A stretch of 64,000 nucleotides of DNA, from contig NC_051443.1 of NCBI RefSeq assembly GCF_001649575.2, positions 19,696,777 to 19,760,776 on the forward strand. The letters are read 5' to 3'. The first letter of the stretch is position 1, and each line of letters starts with the position of its first letter. A model generated the notes under the pieces. It saw nothing but the letters and a program-made list of their open reading frames with translations, was not told the origin of the DNA and made no database searches. The DNA comes from Kryptolebias marmoratus (lineage: Eukaryota > Chordata > Actinopteri > Cyprinodontiformes > Rivulidae). The position numbers and the translations under genes are program-made. Positions 1 to 13,010 of this stretch are shown in pieces.

Positions 1-3000
1 AATTCTAATAAAAAGACATGAAAGCTGAAACATATTGGGTGTTTTGTTAAAGTCATATTTGTGTTCATTTATAACTTTATGCTAAAAAAAGGTTTATTTT
101 AAAGTTGTTCTTTTTCTGATCGCTCTGTTGCAGGTTGTTATATTTTCTTCATATCTGTCAAAAACAGATAAAAATCATCTTTCTCATCATTTCTTGTAGC
201 ATCTGACAGCATATGAGGCTAACTCTGTCTCCCTAATGACAAATTCACCTTTTTTTCTTTGCACTTAGTACTTTTTTTCTCTTACACTAGACTGTCAGCA
301 GAGTTTTGTGCCCATATCCTGAGATAAATCTGTTTCTGGATGAAAAGTAACTTATGTACATCATTTTATTTCATAGGATAATGCTTGATTAACATTCCAA
401 AACCCCAGCTTTCTACCCGTGTGTGAATAGAAAAAAGCACATATCCTGTTCTGAAAAGAAGTAAAAAAATGTAATTCTGGTGAAATTGTCTGGAGCTTAA
501 ATCATACAAATTTTGTGCCAAATTGAATTGTCTAATGAACTAGAGGCTAAGTTCTGGCTTCTCAAAGTAATGCAAAAACTCAGTAAAAGTAAGATTCTCA
601 CAAAAAATGAGTTTTAAAATCCCTAACAAACAAACATATAAATATTTTATATATGGCACAAGTCTTTTTATACCTAGCTAATACACAGACCTCTTTAACA
701 GATTATAAGAAAGTCTGGTCCCTTCAAAGCAAAGCCAAGAAATTAAGGCTAACTAAAGACATTTGCACAACCCTGTCTTCCACCAACTTTACTATTCTCA
801 GACTAGATAAAATAGGAAGGACAATTCTCTTGGGAGGACCAAACACCAGGTATTTCATTTTCTCCGCTGCCCTTCCTAAAAACTCAGAAGACTTCTACAA
901 ATTCAAAGCAGCCAAAGAAGAACACTGAAGCAACCTATGACCTTGTTGCCATTGGTCACTCTGAATGGTACAGCACATTCGTGTAAGCCTCTGCCAAACT
1001 CAGGGATCAAAAAGGATCCCTTGGGAAGCTACAACCTTTTTTAAAGTCAGGGGGATTGGGCAAGAACACCAGAAGAACAGGGAAGCATAGAAGAGCTGTA
1101 GTTTCTGGCCATCCCAGGTCCAATTAAGTGAATTAGACACAATTTAAAAAAGCGGAGAGTGATGAAACATCATTGTATTAGACATATAAGTATTAAAATT
1201 GCTTGCTCTGAGCAACTGCTGATTGCTTTGTGGTGCCAGGAACCAATAGAGACAGACTCTAGAAAGTGAACAGTCTCTAGTATAGATTCCAAATCACTAA
1301 TTATTCTTTAATGAGCTGATGAAAAGAAAGTTTTTGCTGTCAGGATAAACAACACTGAATAGGCCAAAGAGCAAACGAAAACAGAAAGCTTTGTATAGAA
1401 GGACTGGTCTCAGTTTAATAGCAGTGTTCTGCCAGTTTTTAAGACAAATCTACTTAAAGAGGACAAACATGTGATTCTAAGGGGATGACAGTAAAGAAGA
1501 GTGCATGTACAATGTACAGAGAGAGAAAGGTTAAAAACACAAGGAAGGGAAAGACAGAAAGACAGAGCAGCAGATAAAATATAAGAAAAAGTACAGATAA
1601 GCACAGAAATGAAAATGGAAAGGAGACATACCTATCTCTAGTGACCTTTACCAAAGGACTGGATCGCAGAAGAGAGCAACCAGATAAGACTAATACACTG
1701 AGGAAAACATCTTTATTTTAACCTTTTCTCCTGCTGATATTTCAGCCAACAATGGCCAAACACAAACAGCCAAAGCACAAGACCTGTAAACCCTGTTTAG
1801 GATCAGAAAGAGCTGCATCATGTCGGCATGACATCTAAATATTACTAAACTTAACCATAGCTGAATCTATCTTCATTTGTATGCCGCCAACCTGCCTTTT
1901 TTATCCTCTAAATCTGCAAATAACAAAACAACTTGTGATTATTTTGGGCTTGCACAGCGTGAAGAATCTCATACTTATACCTTCGCAGTCTCACATATTA
2001 GAAATTCATTTGCATTCATCAGAAACTCTGCCCCTGAGGGGCTCCTCTGAAATATGTTGGATTGTTTAGTCAAAATTACAATACAGCTAGGGCAATTTAT
2101 CTTTTGAAAAGCCTGTTAATTTGTTCAGGAGTAAAAAGTGTTTTCATTTGCATGTTGAATAAGGAGTAGCTTGAGAATCTTAAACCAACCTGTTACACCA
2201 CTTTCTCCTTAGCTAATGAGGCGGGGAATTACTGATTCCACCGGGAGCCTTTAACATGACAAACACACTGTGAATTTTTCACTGGTACAGGGCAGCTCAA
2301 TGTATGTATGTGTGTGGGTGTTGGTGTACATGTTCCTACACTACACATGTCGCTGCTAGTAAGAATGTAGAGGTGAATATTCATTTCCGTCTACTTGTTT
2401 TTCAAACCACTGGGATTAAAGCCTGTAATTGCATTGAAAACAATTAAACCAGATTAGTTTAGATCAGCTCAAATACAGATAATTAAACAATAAAACGGAG
2501 AGAACAAAGGGGCCAATAAAACAGTGCTTTGATAATTCTGCTAATTATGTTGTAGAGCTGAGGTAAAGAGCAAGCAAACCACAGATATATGTGACAAGTT
2601 CATCAAATTTAAAATGTTGTGTTAGTCCATCTCTTTATTATGAAAAGGCTAAATGACCAAATACTCTAAACTGTAAAATGTATATTTTAGGGATGGGAAG
2701 TGCCTGAACAGTTGTGAACCAGTGCAGTTTTGAGATTAAATCTAGAACCATGTCTTTGTACCAATAAAATCCTATTCATTTGAAACATTAGATGAAGGGT
2801 TTGCAAGCAGGTTTGTTTAAAAATAGCATAAACATTCAAAAGGTTTAGTTACACACATGTATGAAGAATGTGCCATGTGCAAGTTATCGACATGTGTTAC
2901 TTACCCACCCACAGTCATGGTGTTACATGACCTTTCTTTTAAGCACGAAAAAATTAATTACAACTAAACATATTATGAAAATAAATATTTGAACATACAG

Positions 3001-6000
3001 CAGAAAGATAAAAACTGCAGGCAGCAAACATCCTGTAGGGATACTGTATCCATCCCAGCTTCAATTTCTGGGTTCTCATATGGTGTAAGCATTTTCTTAC
3101 ATGTTGATGGTTTCAACAGTGTATCTCCTGTATTCACTTCTTTTCGTGGTGATCTTTTCCGGTGCCATTTATCACTATTGTTTGCTAATTAGTGACTCCT
3201 ATGGTTCGAGAGAAGAACTGCAGTAGTGCCGTAAAAAAACAGTAACAAACACTGAAAGTGTGTTTCACCCTGATCACTTGAATAACCAAATCCTAAACGA
3301 AGAAGGAGAAAAATAAGTGCAACTTCTGTTTTATTGATTAAAATAAAACAATGCATTTTGCTTTTCTCACTGCTGAGTTAATTAAAGAGTGTTTAACACA
3401 TCTGCTACTGGCTGTTTTTTTTAATTATTATTTTGCACTAGGCCTGATTATTGCATATTGTCTTTTAATTGTAAGTCATTCTAAAACAAGACCTGTTTAC
3501 ATTTTGTCATTTTTTTATTAGGTAATAAAAAATTAGTCTCAATAATTGACATATAATCATTCTTTTACTGTATTAAACTTAATCTCATTGCAGTGTATCA
3601 AAACCCATATTGAATTGCACTGCATCCTCATTAAAGGCTGAAGTATACTGAATTGGTTTTTGCTGCTCATGTACCTTTAATGTATCAAATAATTGGCAGT
3701 GTATTGAGATACATATCCTGTTGGCCACAGAGAATAGAATACATTGTCAACAACACTGTTGATATTTACAAAAGGATCAGAAAACAGAAATCTAGAAAGT
3801 ATATTTGTGCAAACAACTCTGCTTTCTATACAGTTGTTCTGAAAACAACAAAGACTCACAAATTATTACATACACTCGTCTTGATTTTAAAGTCACCTTT
3901 GTTGTATCTCTTGCATCATGCTATTGGACCTCTGGTTTAAGCAAGCAGTTCAAGAACTGTACGCCGCAATATTTTGCTCTGAGTCCTTGATGTGGTCCTC
4001 TGAAGAACAAAAAATAGCATAAAAAGTCAAGTTTTGAATAAAAACTGTACTGACACCATCTAACAGCAGCACAGGTATGAATAAGAACTACACGCAGAAT
4101 TTTTTTTTTTTTCTGTTTTTGTCACAAGTTAAACTAGTACATGAGAGGTGGGATAATGGATATGGATAATGGAATGGATAAGACAGGGAGAAAAGATAAT
4201 GGGGAGGGAAAAGAGTAATCCATAAATAGTTAATGATGCCTTACCAGCTGAGGAAAGCACACCAAAGCTACTTAAAGTAAGCTGTCCGCAAACACACCAA
4301 TGCTAGAGCAAAGCCAAACATTGGCTGACAGTGTGCAAACACATGCAGCAGGAGGGAGAAGCAGAGCATCACTGTTCAACAACATAGAATCTCAAAAACA
4401 ACACTCCAGCACCCCACCTTCAGTGTTACAGTATTTGATTTCACACCATCACCATGAGAATATCATGTGCTTAAAGGATATATGGCGGTGAGTTTTAGAA
4501 CCAAGAAATCCAGAAGATGAAGAAATAACAAACTGACTTGCATCACAGCTTTTGTCCTGAAAGATAAAAGCAATGCTCAACAAAGCTGATGGGAGATTAA
4601 TGATTGGCATCAGATGTTCACTTACAAAGTTTGGTAAAAATGGCAGCCAAGTAGAGTAAAGTAGCCTGGATTTTCACACTCTTTGAGGGCTTAATCTTTT
4701 GGTTGCTAATGAGGCATTTTGGTTGAATTTGAAGTCTTTGCTCTCCCAATGGAAACACATAAAAAAGTTGAACTTCTGAGACGAATGGGGTGCAACACTG
4801 GTGCAAAAAGATGCACTGAAGGGGGAAAAAAAACACTGCCTTTAAAGTTCTCATTTGCACACATGCTGACAAATGTGACAAACACACACTGCGAGCGCTA
4901 ATACTTCATGGGAGTTCATCATCGCTGGAGTGAGACAAAAACCAATGAGGCTTTTTGGCAGATTTCCTGCTCGCCCAGGGTTGACAAATTGCCAAAGCCC
5001 TCTGTCACAGCCTCACTTTGAGGCTGCTAACTGATTCATCTGCCATGATTTAGATCTCAGGCATGAAAATAGGCAAGCGGAAACGCATGTTCCTCACACC
5101 TTAATTTGCATCACACAACATGGAGCAATTACAGTCACTTTGAATAGTAATTTGTTAGCGAGAAAGCTCAATGAGTCAATACATTGTTGCTGCTCTGTAG
5201 AATCACCTCAGATTAAAAAAATGTCACAAAACTTGTAATTTTGAGAGTGAGAACCTGTAATGATCTAAATAGGCCGAGCAAATGTGTAATTAACATGCTA
5301 TTCAAGGAAGACAATTTACACAGAGATGATTTTAGCACTATAGAAGGTTTCCAATCTGCTTGACATTAACTCGGAATGTTGGATTAAAGGTGTGCAAATC
5401 CTGGAGAACTCTTACTCACATTTTTTTTCTTTAAATAAGGCCTGTAACTCTCCCCAAGAAAATGATCTTTGAAAAATGTTGAGATAAAGATGCAAGTTAT
5501 CTATACAATATGTTTTCTGTAAAATTTTATTTAAGAGTTACTTTAACCTTTTCACTTGAAAAAGCTATATTATTAATAAACCTTTAGGTTTTCCCTTCAT
5601 AATTTTTGTTTTCTTGGATTAGACTGAAAAGCACATTCAAAACAAAATGATAGGACAAATTTTTAAAAAACATTTTCACGATTTGAACATTTAGGACCAG
5701 TTAAGTTTAACTTGTGATTTATCACAAAATAGCAAACATTTGAAAACTGTTTATTGATGGAGAGTTTATCAAGTGCTTTTGTGAACTCTGCTCTGTTAAT
5801 ATGTGCCAAGAAAGGAAAAAAAAAAGCAGTAGAATAAAGACGTTCCTAGATACGAGAAGGCAGCACACTCAGATATGTCCTCTGTGACCTGTCACCTGGT
5901 CATGTACTTCAGGCGTGCAACATGACCTCAGTCCACATTTTTAAGCCTAGCTAAGATTAAATTTATTTCAGTGGAGAAAAAGAAAAACAAAACTGGCAAT

Positions 6001-6664
6001 TTTATTTTGTTAATTCATTGCTGGAGTTTGAAACACTGCAAAAACGTTCACAAGATTTCACATCTATTTATGTGAATGTTGTTCTCAACATGACTGAGAC
6101 AAATTTTAATTTCCCAGTTACATTGTCTACTCATAGCTAATTTGAAATTTATATTTGGCAGAATTGAGTTTAGCCTGTTGATCTGGCCCTTCACAAAAGT
6201 TCAAGTTCATTTTGTGGTCTTTCAAAAAAAAAAAAAGTAAATAAAAAATATAGTTGCCCACCTCTGGTCTAGTTTGTGTGTTACTGAGACAAATTGTTGT
6301 ATGTGTAATTGTCCGAAAGCCTAAACAACTAAGCAAAACAAAATTTTTGGTGCCTCAAGAAAAATACCATAGCAAAATTGTGATTAGACTGATGAAATGT
6401 GTGGAAAAATCAAAAGCTGTTTACACAGACATTTTTTTAATTCCAGTGCAAGAAATTAATCTCTGAATGATTTTTATATTGACACTACCAGCTCTTACAA
6501 GAAGGTTTTTCTAAACCAGAACAGCACCTGCTAACAGAAAGAAAGCAACTTAATGATTGACATTTGCTTTGGCTTCAAACCGTGATTTTTTTTAATTTTT
6601 AAAAGAAGGCAGATTTAATAACTTGCATAACACAACTGCGAGTAAATTCAAAAGGCTGACTCAC
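1..6664 (-). other. tmem132: intron 2 of the tmem132 gene, 5' part
   Basis: Begins with donor GTGAGT just below exon 2 and runs off the left edge of the window. It is AT-rich and largely unique. I see no recognisable transposon in it. A less AT-rich unique block at about 4900-5200, with octamer-like ATTTGCAT, is a candidate regulatory element. A short run of variants of GGATAATGG lies at about 4150-4210. Short open frames here (for example 653-928) show no family I recognise. Confidence 0.75.
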
Positions 6665-7589
6665 CTAAGGGTGAAAATTTGCACGGAGGAAAGTGTGGAC
6701 AGAGCCAGAAAGGTGGAGACGGTCTCTCTCTGCCTGATGGGTTTAGAAGGTGCCATCACCACAAAGTTATTGTCCAGCTTCAGCTCCGACAGCGGCTGAA
6801 ACAGCCTGACGCTCCCGATGCGCTGCATGGGTGTGTGCCCTGCAAAGTAGCCCATCGGCCTCTGCTGCTCTGCTCGAACCGGGCCAGCCTTTCTTGAATC
6901 CTCCGAGCTGCAGTCCCCACTGTCTGTGGTTTGAATCATATAATAGAGCTCCACAGGAGTGCCTTGAGCCTGCTCTGACACCCGCTGCCTGCCAGGTCTC
7001 ACTGTGGGGGGGCTGAACCAGCTTGCCAGGGGCTCCAGCTCGGCGACACATATTCCCAGCTCACCTTTTAGCCTGCATGTCCCCCGCACCTCTTGTGTCT
7101 CATGAAAGGCAAACATCCTGACGCACGGCAGCTTATGGACGGCACTGTAATCATCCCAGTCCCTGCCTGCGATGTAGAACAACACTTGAACCTTTGGGAA
7201 ACTAGGGTGAATCCGCTCACTAATTATATAGGTATGGACCTTCCAGTTGAATGTAAAGAGTGGTGACAACGTTGGCGATGTTGGAGCTGATGACGACGTA
7301 AAGGATGGTGTGTTAAACGGCCCTGGCAGTGTTTGCAGCATCTCCAAAGGGACAGACTCCTGGACAGAAAGTGGCCCATAGCTGGCATTGACAATGGGCA
7401 TCTGCCGAGCCTGGTGGATAAAGAAGGACTCTGTGCGAGCTTGGAGGCTGGAGTTCCTCATTATGTCCTGGTTGGCCTCTAGCAAGAAGAATGCTGACTC
7501 AGCATTGAGGATCCGGTAGCTGACAGGCAGATAGATTGGGGTGGGGCCATACCGCTGCAGGCCATCCAGAATCACCTTGCTATCCACCA
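6665..7589 (-). CDS. tmem132: TMEM132-family protein, exon 2 (N-terminal extracellular region)
   Basis: A 925-bp internal exon encoding residues 17-324 plus two bases of codon 325 (phase 1 in, phase 2 out). The acceptor is a pyrimidine tract ending TCTTCCAG; the donor is CTTAG/GTGAGT. Family hallmarks in order: YLPVSY (36-41), FFLLEANQDIMRNSSLQAR (50-68), NASYGPLSV (84-92), PKVQVLFYIAGRDWDDYS (148-165), LPCVRMFAF (170-178), EVRGTCRL (183-190), LGICVAELE (194-202), WFSPPTV (207-213), GTPVELYY (226-233) and MQRIGSVRLFQ (271-281). N62 (NSS) and N84 (NAS) are possible N-glycosylation sites; Cys172, 188, 197 and 243 may pair. Known family members are single-pass neural membrane proteins linked to cell adhesion and the actin-regulating WAVE complex. 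A Ser/Thr/Pro-rich stretch at about 103-127 looks longer than in the mammalian D paralogue as I remember it. B, C or D type cannot be separated here. The remaining exons lie left of the window. Confidence 0.93.
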
Positions 7590-7609
7590 CTGGAAGACAG
7601 AGAAAACAG

Positions 7610-9326
7610 CACAAACTAATCAGCAACCTAGAAAAATTAAGATACGAAAGACCTGTTTTTTTTTTAACTCTTCTGACAAAACAAGATCTGGGCATGAAAT
7701 TAAAGTATAACATGAAGAAAAAATGGATTAAATAAATAAGAGGCTGCATAGTGGAACTTCACATCTAGCAACGCATTTGCATGCATAGCCTGTAACTTAA
7801 GGCAATCATATCTTCAGTCCGTTCCAGTGTGTTAAATGCCTTGTTGGAGACATTTCCACATGATATCACTTTCACGAGCCACTGCTTTTATTTACAGGAA
7901 CTTGTTCGACTCATTTCAAAACATGTGTGCCTTTCTTAGTCTCCTGCTTATCAGGCTTTTCCAAGTTCTCACAGTTTTTTTATTTGTGATGCTGTAACAA
8001 TCTTGTTTTGCTCTCATTCGGTTTTGTCCTTCATTTATGTCCTTACTGTATTTCTCTGACATTAAAACTTCCTTTTATGCTACTGTCAAATTTAGGATTT
8101 TTTTTTAATGAAACTATCAGTGCATTTTTCCACCTTGCTCCAGTGGCATGGTTAAAGTCATTATTTAAAAAAATAAACTTCCATTTTTATAATCTGACTG
8201 TAGCACAATAAACATTTTATTAGGTGTAAGAACTACAAGGTTGATCTTAGTGAAAAACTGCAGCTGTGAATAGTGTTCTGATGTTGTTAGATGCCTGAAA
8301 AAATATGAAAATCTTATAAATAGTAATATAATTATGTTAACCAATTGTTATTACCAAATGTTAGTTAAAACAAATAAAGGCACAAAGACTTCTCATTGCA
8401 TGCAGCTATTTGTACCTTATGTTATTATTTCTTTATATTTGTTTCATCTATATAATCCCACTATTGAGTTTAACCTTCACCATCTCCAGCTATTTACAGC
8501 ACAGCACACTTTTAAACCAAGGCCATCATGTGACGCCAGGCCTCACAAGACCTTAGAACTTGCCACCATCCTCTCTTCACTCTATCCTGTAAATCGTCTT
8601 CACCACCTCTGTCTCCTCACCATCGAGCATGAAGCTTCAGATATTTGGACTGATGGAGAAGCCCATTAGAGCCCATTGATTTTCTGTCCTGAACCCTGCA
8701 TGCTGTGGGAGACATGTTGTGGTAGTGATTTGTGACAGTCTATGGCTGGAACCCAATGACTGGCTCCCTAGATGAATGGAATCAGTCACAGGAGCAACAC
8801 TTTCAAAACAACAATACAGTAGAGAGTGGATATCTAAGCTAGTCTTTATGTAAAATGATTAAAACGATCCTCTTAGAAGACATTATGCAAATGCTGTCAT
8901 GATGATGCAGACAAATGAGTGCATAGGCTTGAAACAGAAAGTTCAGGAATGTTTCCTTCTGTGTTTGAATTTCTGAATGTGGTGTTTAATTCAGAATAGT
9001 CAACTTGTCAGATCTTTCAGATGTGCAAAAAGCTTTAAAACCCACAGAAGAAAAGCTGGACCCCAACAATAGAAAGTGTCCTATTTATGTGAAAGTGAGC
9101 AGCAGAATCTATTTTGGTATTTCTTTTAAAATGTCAGGAGGTGGTTTGAAGCATCAATGATGGAAAAAAAATCCACAATGATCCACTTGGCTCATTTTTC
9201 CCTCAAATAATTGAGTATTGTTCTAAATAATGACTCTGTCTTCACCACAGCTATGAAATTGTGCTGGTTGGCCAGAAACAAACAAACAAAAAATCACCCT
9301 CATAGCTGAATCTAATTACTTTTTAT
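7610..9326. other. intron 1 stretch without recognised elements
   Basis: AT-rich, unique to the eye. A moderately GC-richer block at about 8487-8810 has no recognised coding sense; it could be an old repeat. Confidence 0.4.
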
Positions 9327-9782
9327 CGCCTGCCACAGAAAGGCTAAGGCGGACAATTATGTTTTTGCCTGTCTCTGTGTGTGCACTTGTGTTCGTGTGT
9401 CTTTTACCAAAATATCCCATGAACTACCTGACAAATTTTAATGAAACTTGCAGAAGGTAATCATTGGATGTACATCTCCAAATAATTAACTTTTGGAGTC
9501 AACTCAATTCAACATGGCTGCCACAGCCAACTGACCTTAAAAAACACAAAAATAGATATAACTCAGTAAATTTTACAGATATTGACCTTAAAATTGGTGT
9601 GATAGTAGCTGAGACTTATTTAAAACACATCCTCTAAGGATGACATCTCCTGATATCACATGAGATTGAATATCTTATTTTTAGGGTTAGACTCGTTTCT
9701 CAACAGAAAGTAATATGTGTCTAAAACTGTAACAAAAGGAGGTGGATAATATGCATTACTTCAAGAAATGTTAAGCCTTTAG
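9327..9782 (+). repeat. dispersed repeat family A, copy 1
   Basis: Shares ordered blocks with the other A copies: ACCAAAATATC, TCATTGGATGTACATCT, AGTCAACTCAATTCAACATGG, GCTGCCACAGCCAA, ATAACTCAGTAAATTTTACA, TAGTAGCTGAGA, and a terminal ATGCATTACTTCAAGAAATG hairpin remnant followed by AGCCTTTAG. Noncoding. No terminal repeats or target duplication recognised. Family name not known to me. Confidence 0.75.
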
Positions 9783-11515
9783 TATTCATTTTAAATATTC
9801 ATTTGCAATAAAAGTACAGTATCTGTCACAAAAGAAAGTAACACATCATACATAAAAATTAGTTTTTTTTTATTGGTATCTAAGCACCTGCTTTAATGCT
9901 TCTATTTATGGTGCAACTTAAAACTTCTTAAACCAGCACAGAGTTTCTGGGAAAGAGGAACGGTAGAAGATGACAAGACCTTCACTGTTCACTGCTGTTT
10001 AAAAAAAATGACAAAACTGAGACTGATGTCAAGAGGGGACAAAGTGCTTAGTCGATGCTTGATCGTGCTTACAGCAGAACAAGTCTATCCTTCCTCTTTT
10101 GGGGAAGGATTGACATACTGTCCTAGTTTTTACTTGTAATGGTATAAATGAAAACTAAATATTTCATTGCAGCATAAAAAATGTTGTAATTTGTAACTTC
10201 AGATTTAGAATATGTTCCTCTTTGTGACATTAAGAGGGCGACGTAAACACAGAGGCAGAACCGAAGTGATTTGCAGCCCCGGGTTGCCCTTGGATTTCGT
10301 ATCTACAGCTGCTATACTTGTAAATCATGTCTGCAGGACTGTTGCTGCAAATGAAAAAGGGAATGATTTGTGCAGATAACATAACCTCCTGTGGTAAATC
10401 CTGGTTGTAAACTCTTGTGGAGGATTTTTGAGCAATGACAACTCTTCTGGATGTCGGATGAGGAGTCTGATCACATCATCATGGGACAGATTCAGGATTG
10501 AATATATTTATGTTGTATTCATGCCATCTGCGCCAGAGAGCTCAAAAAACACGATTACAAATTATAATTAGTATTAAAGTATGTTTATGCTGGTTCTGAA
10601 GCATGAATCAACTTTTAAAATAAAATAAACTCTTGAAATAATATTAAAGATTTAAGCCAACAAGACAGACTTGTAGCCTCAGATCAAATAATTTCTTGTA
10701 ATCACCTGCTTACATCCCTGATGACCTAACTTCACATATAATCCCTTCATCTTGTCTTTCCGCTCCTCTGCTTATATTTATCTTCCACCATGTGTGCATC
10801 TTGAAACCACTTCCTGAACAAACACATGGATGTTTGTAATACATTCACGAAACATTTGTATATGAGATGCATAGAAGAAACTGATTTTTTTTTTAGGTAA
10901 ATAGAAAAACTGAAAGTAGTGGGACTGATGGGAATGTTGATGGACTACTTTCGTTTAAGGGTTCAGCACAAAAGACAGAGCACAGCAAAGAGCCTCCTAT
11001 AAAGAGAAAAGTCTTTCTGAAGCACTCGTACTAGAGTCCACCTGCTGCTTTAACTTCTTCTGACTGTTCTGTAACTGAATAAAACAAGCACAAGTGGTTG
11101 CTGACTGATAAGGCTGACAGGTTGAAAATCTAAATCTGGGCCATTCCTTTACAGTTCTGGTTTCTTTTTGGCAAACTGTAAAACACTAAAGTTTTCATTG
11201 TGAAACAAACAAAAAGCTAAATAGCCTGGCTTATCGTGCTTCTTTGCCACAGGGCCTCATTGTTGTCTACAAACTATTAAAAACACATCAGTACAGCATA
11301 CCTTGGCACTGGTGGACATGTTACCCCATTACAATGTGGAAACCATTGTAGGGTAGTCAGATTTTATCCTTAAGACACAAACCTGCTGCCTAAATGTAAT
11401 TTTCTATTTTCATCTTTGTGGCTGATTGGACTGAATTCGTTTAATTTTGTTTAGATGTTCTTCAAGTTCACCAAATTACATTTATATTAGTGAGTGCATG
11501 AATCAGGAAAAGAAA
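9783..11515. other. intron 1 stretch without recognised elements
   Basis: AT-rich unique sequence; a small GC-richer patch around 10235-10300. Nothing else supported. Confidence 0.4.
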
Positions 11516-11574
11516 ATGGATGGATGGATGGATGGATGGATGGATGGATGGATGGATGGATGGATGGATGGATG
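11516..11574 (+). repeat. (TGGA)n microsatellite
   Basis: About 14 uninterrupted TGGA units, likely polymorphic. It creates a spurious run of IHPS repeats in the minus-strand frame, which is not a protein. Confidence 0.97.
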
Positions 11575-12780
11575 AATCAATAATGAATGTGTGAAGAGTC
11601 TTGTGTTAAATTTACCAGCAGGCAACAGAGCAGTTTCTGTTCTTTGTTGGTGGATAAGGCATCTTTGAATTAGAAGAAATGGATTTTCAAAAAATATAAT
11701 CATATATGTTTTAATATCTGAAAACAAGATCATATTTAATGATGGATCGATCCCTTGAAGGCGACTGTTCCAGAGAATAAAAAGGCTGCCATTTAACTCG
11801 GAGCTCATATCACAACTGTAAGTCCTACTTTTCCCATCAGAATATTTTTCAAGAAAGTGTGCTCTCAAAACTAAAGCAACAACAACAAACAACAATAATA
11901 ATAATAATTTTGGATTGCTTATTGTACCCATCTCACAACAGGTAATCATTTTGTTGCTTTGTCTTCCCTTTTCAGTCCAAATTTATTTTTTATTATCCCC
12001 AACCACCTTGGACTTAGGTCAGGTGCTTGTAAGATCATCTGAAACAATGGTCCATCACTTCATCAATTCCCACTGACCTCTATTAAAAAATACTAAATTA
12101 GTTCAGTTTATTAGAATGAATTGTTACTCTAGAAAAAAATAACTTATTTATCTTTAATTAGATCTATTTGCTGTACAAAAGGAAAAAAGGTACCTTTTTT
12201 CTTTTAATTTTCGACAAACCTTTTAACTAAAAATAATTCACAGTGACAACCTCATAAGGCCTATTAAGATACTGCCAGCAGTGTATGAACTTGTCATTAA
12301 GATAAACAGTGGTTTTATTCAAGAACCTGAAATATGAAAAAAAGTTCCTTTGTAAAACATTTGTATCACATAGCTCTGTTATGAGTAATTTCATGTCCCC
12401 GGTGTCAATTTTCATGAAAGGTCCTTGAGTAGGTGAGTGTTCTCTAATTTTGAAGTATTTTTGTAGACTATTATGTAAATTTGGCTTCGTCTGGAAAGAG
12501 ACGCTTAATAAACAGACTTATAGTGGCAAACAGCTGACCTGTTTTGCTCAATCAAAGAAGAACAAAGGTTTTAAAATATGACTGGAGTTTATCTTACAAA
12601 TGATACACTGGGTCGTTTTCATTAGTGATTTAGCGCATTAAATGCCACTTACTGCATTTTACTTTGTGGGGTCAACAAATTCATGTTTTTCCTTTAACAG
12701 ATGAAATTAGTTTACTGATTTTAATTAATTTTGATGTATTAGATTTTTTTTATTTTGTGTAAGACTTTAGTGAATCTGTA
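11575..12780. other. intron 1 stretch without recognised elements
   Basis: AT-rich, with a short (AAC)n/(AAT)n patch at about 11876-11910. No gene seen. Confidence 0.4.
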
Positions 12781-13010
12781 CATTCATTTTCCACCCGTTG
12801 TTCAGGGATCCAAGCAACCTCACTTCTAAGGTCAGTTAAGAATCACCAATTAACCAAGCATGTTTATTGAATGGTAGGAAGAAACTGGATTAACCAGTAA
12901 AAAAACTTGTGCATGCATAGGAAAAATATGCAAACTCCACACAGAAATATCCGCAAAACTCAGTTTTGAACAAAGACCTTCTAACTAAGAGGTGATAGTA
13001 TAAATCCCCC
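12781..13010. repeat. degraded common fish interspersed repeat
   Basis: Contains diverged versions of phrases very common in fish genomes: CACCAATTAACCAAGCATG, GTAGGAAGAAACTGGAT, and ATGCAAACTCCACACAGAAA, in the usual order. Recognition is from memory of the pattern; the element class is not assigned. Confidence 0.6.

Noticed and set aside
653..928. 91-codon open frame in intron 2
   Set aside because: Reads somewhat protein-like but matches no family I know and has no supporting context.
7590..7749. Upstream extension of the exon 2 open frame to an ATG at 7749
   Set aside because: It runs through a good acceptor into intron; residues before Val17 show no family similarity and exon 1 supplies a proper signal peptide in phase.
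8334..8669. 111-codon open frame
   Set aside because: Composition like surrounding noncoding DNA; no motif.
11503..11949. 148-codon minus-strand open frame
   Set aside because: Its end is the translated (TGGA)n microsatellite (IHPS repeats) and the rest resembles nothing.
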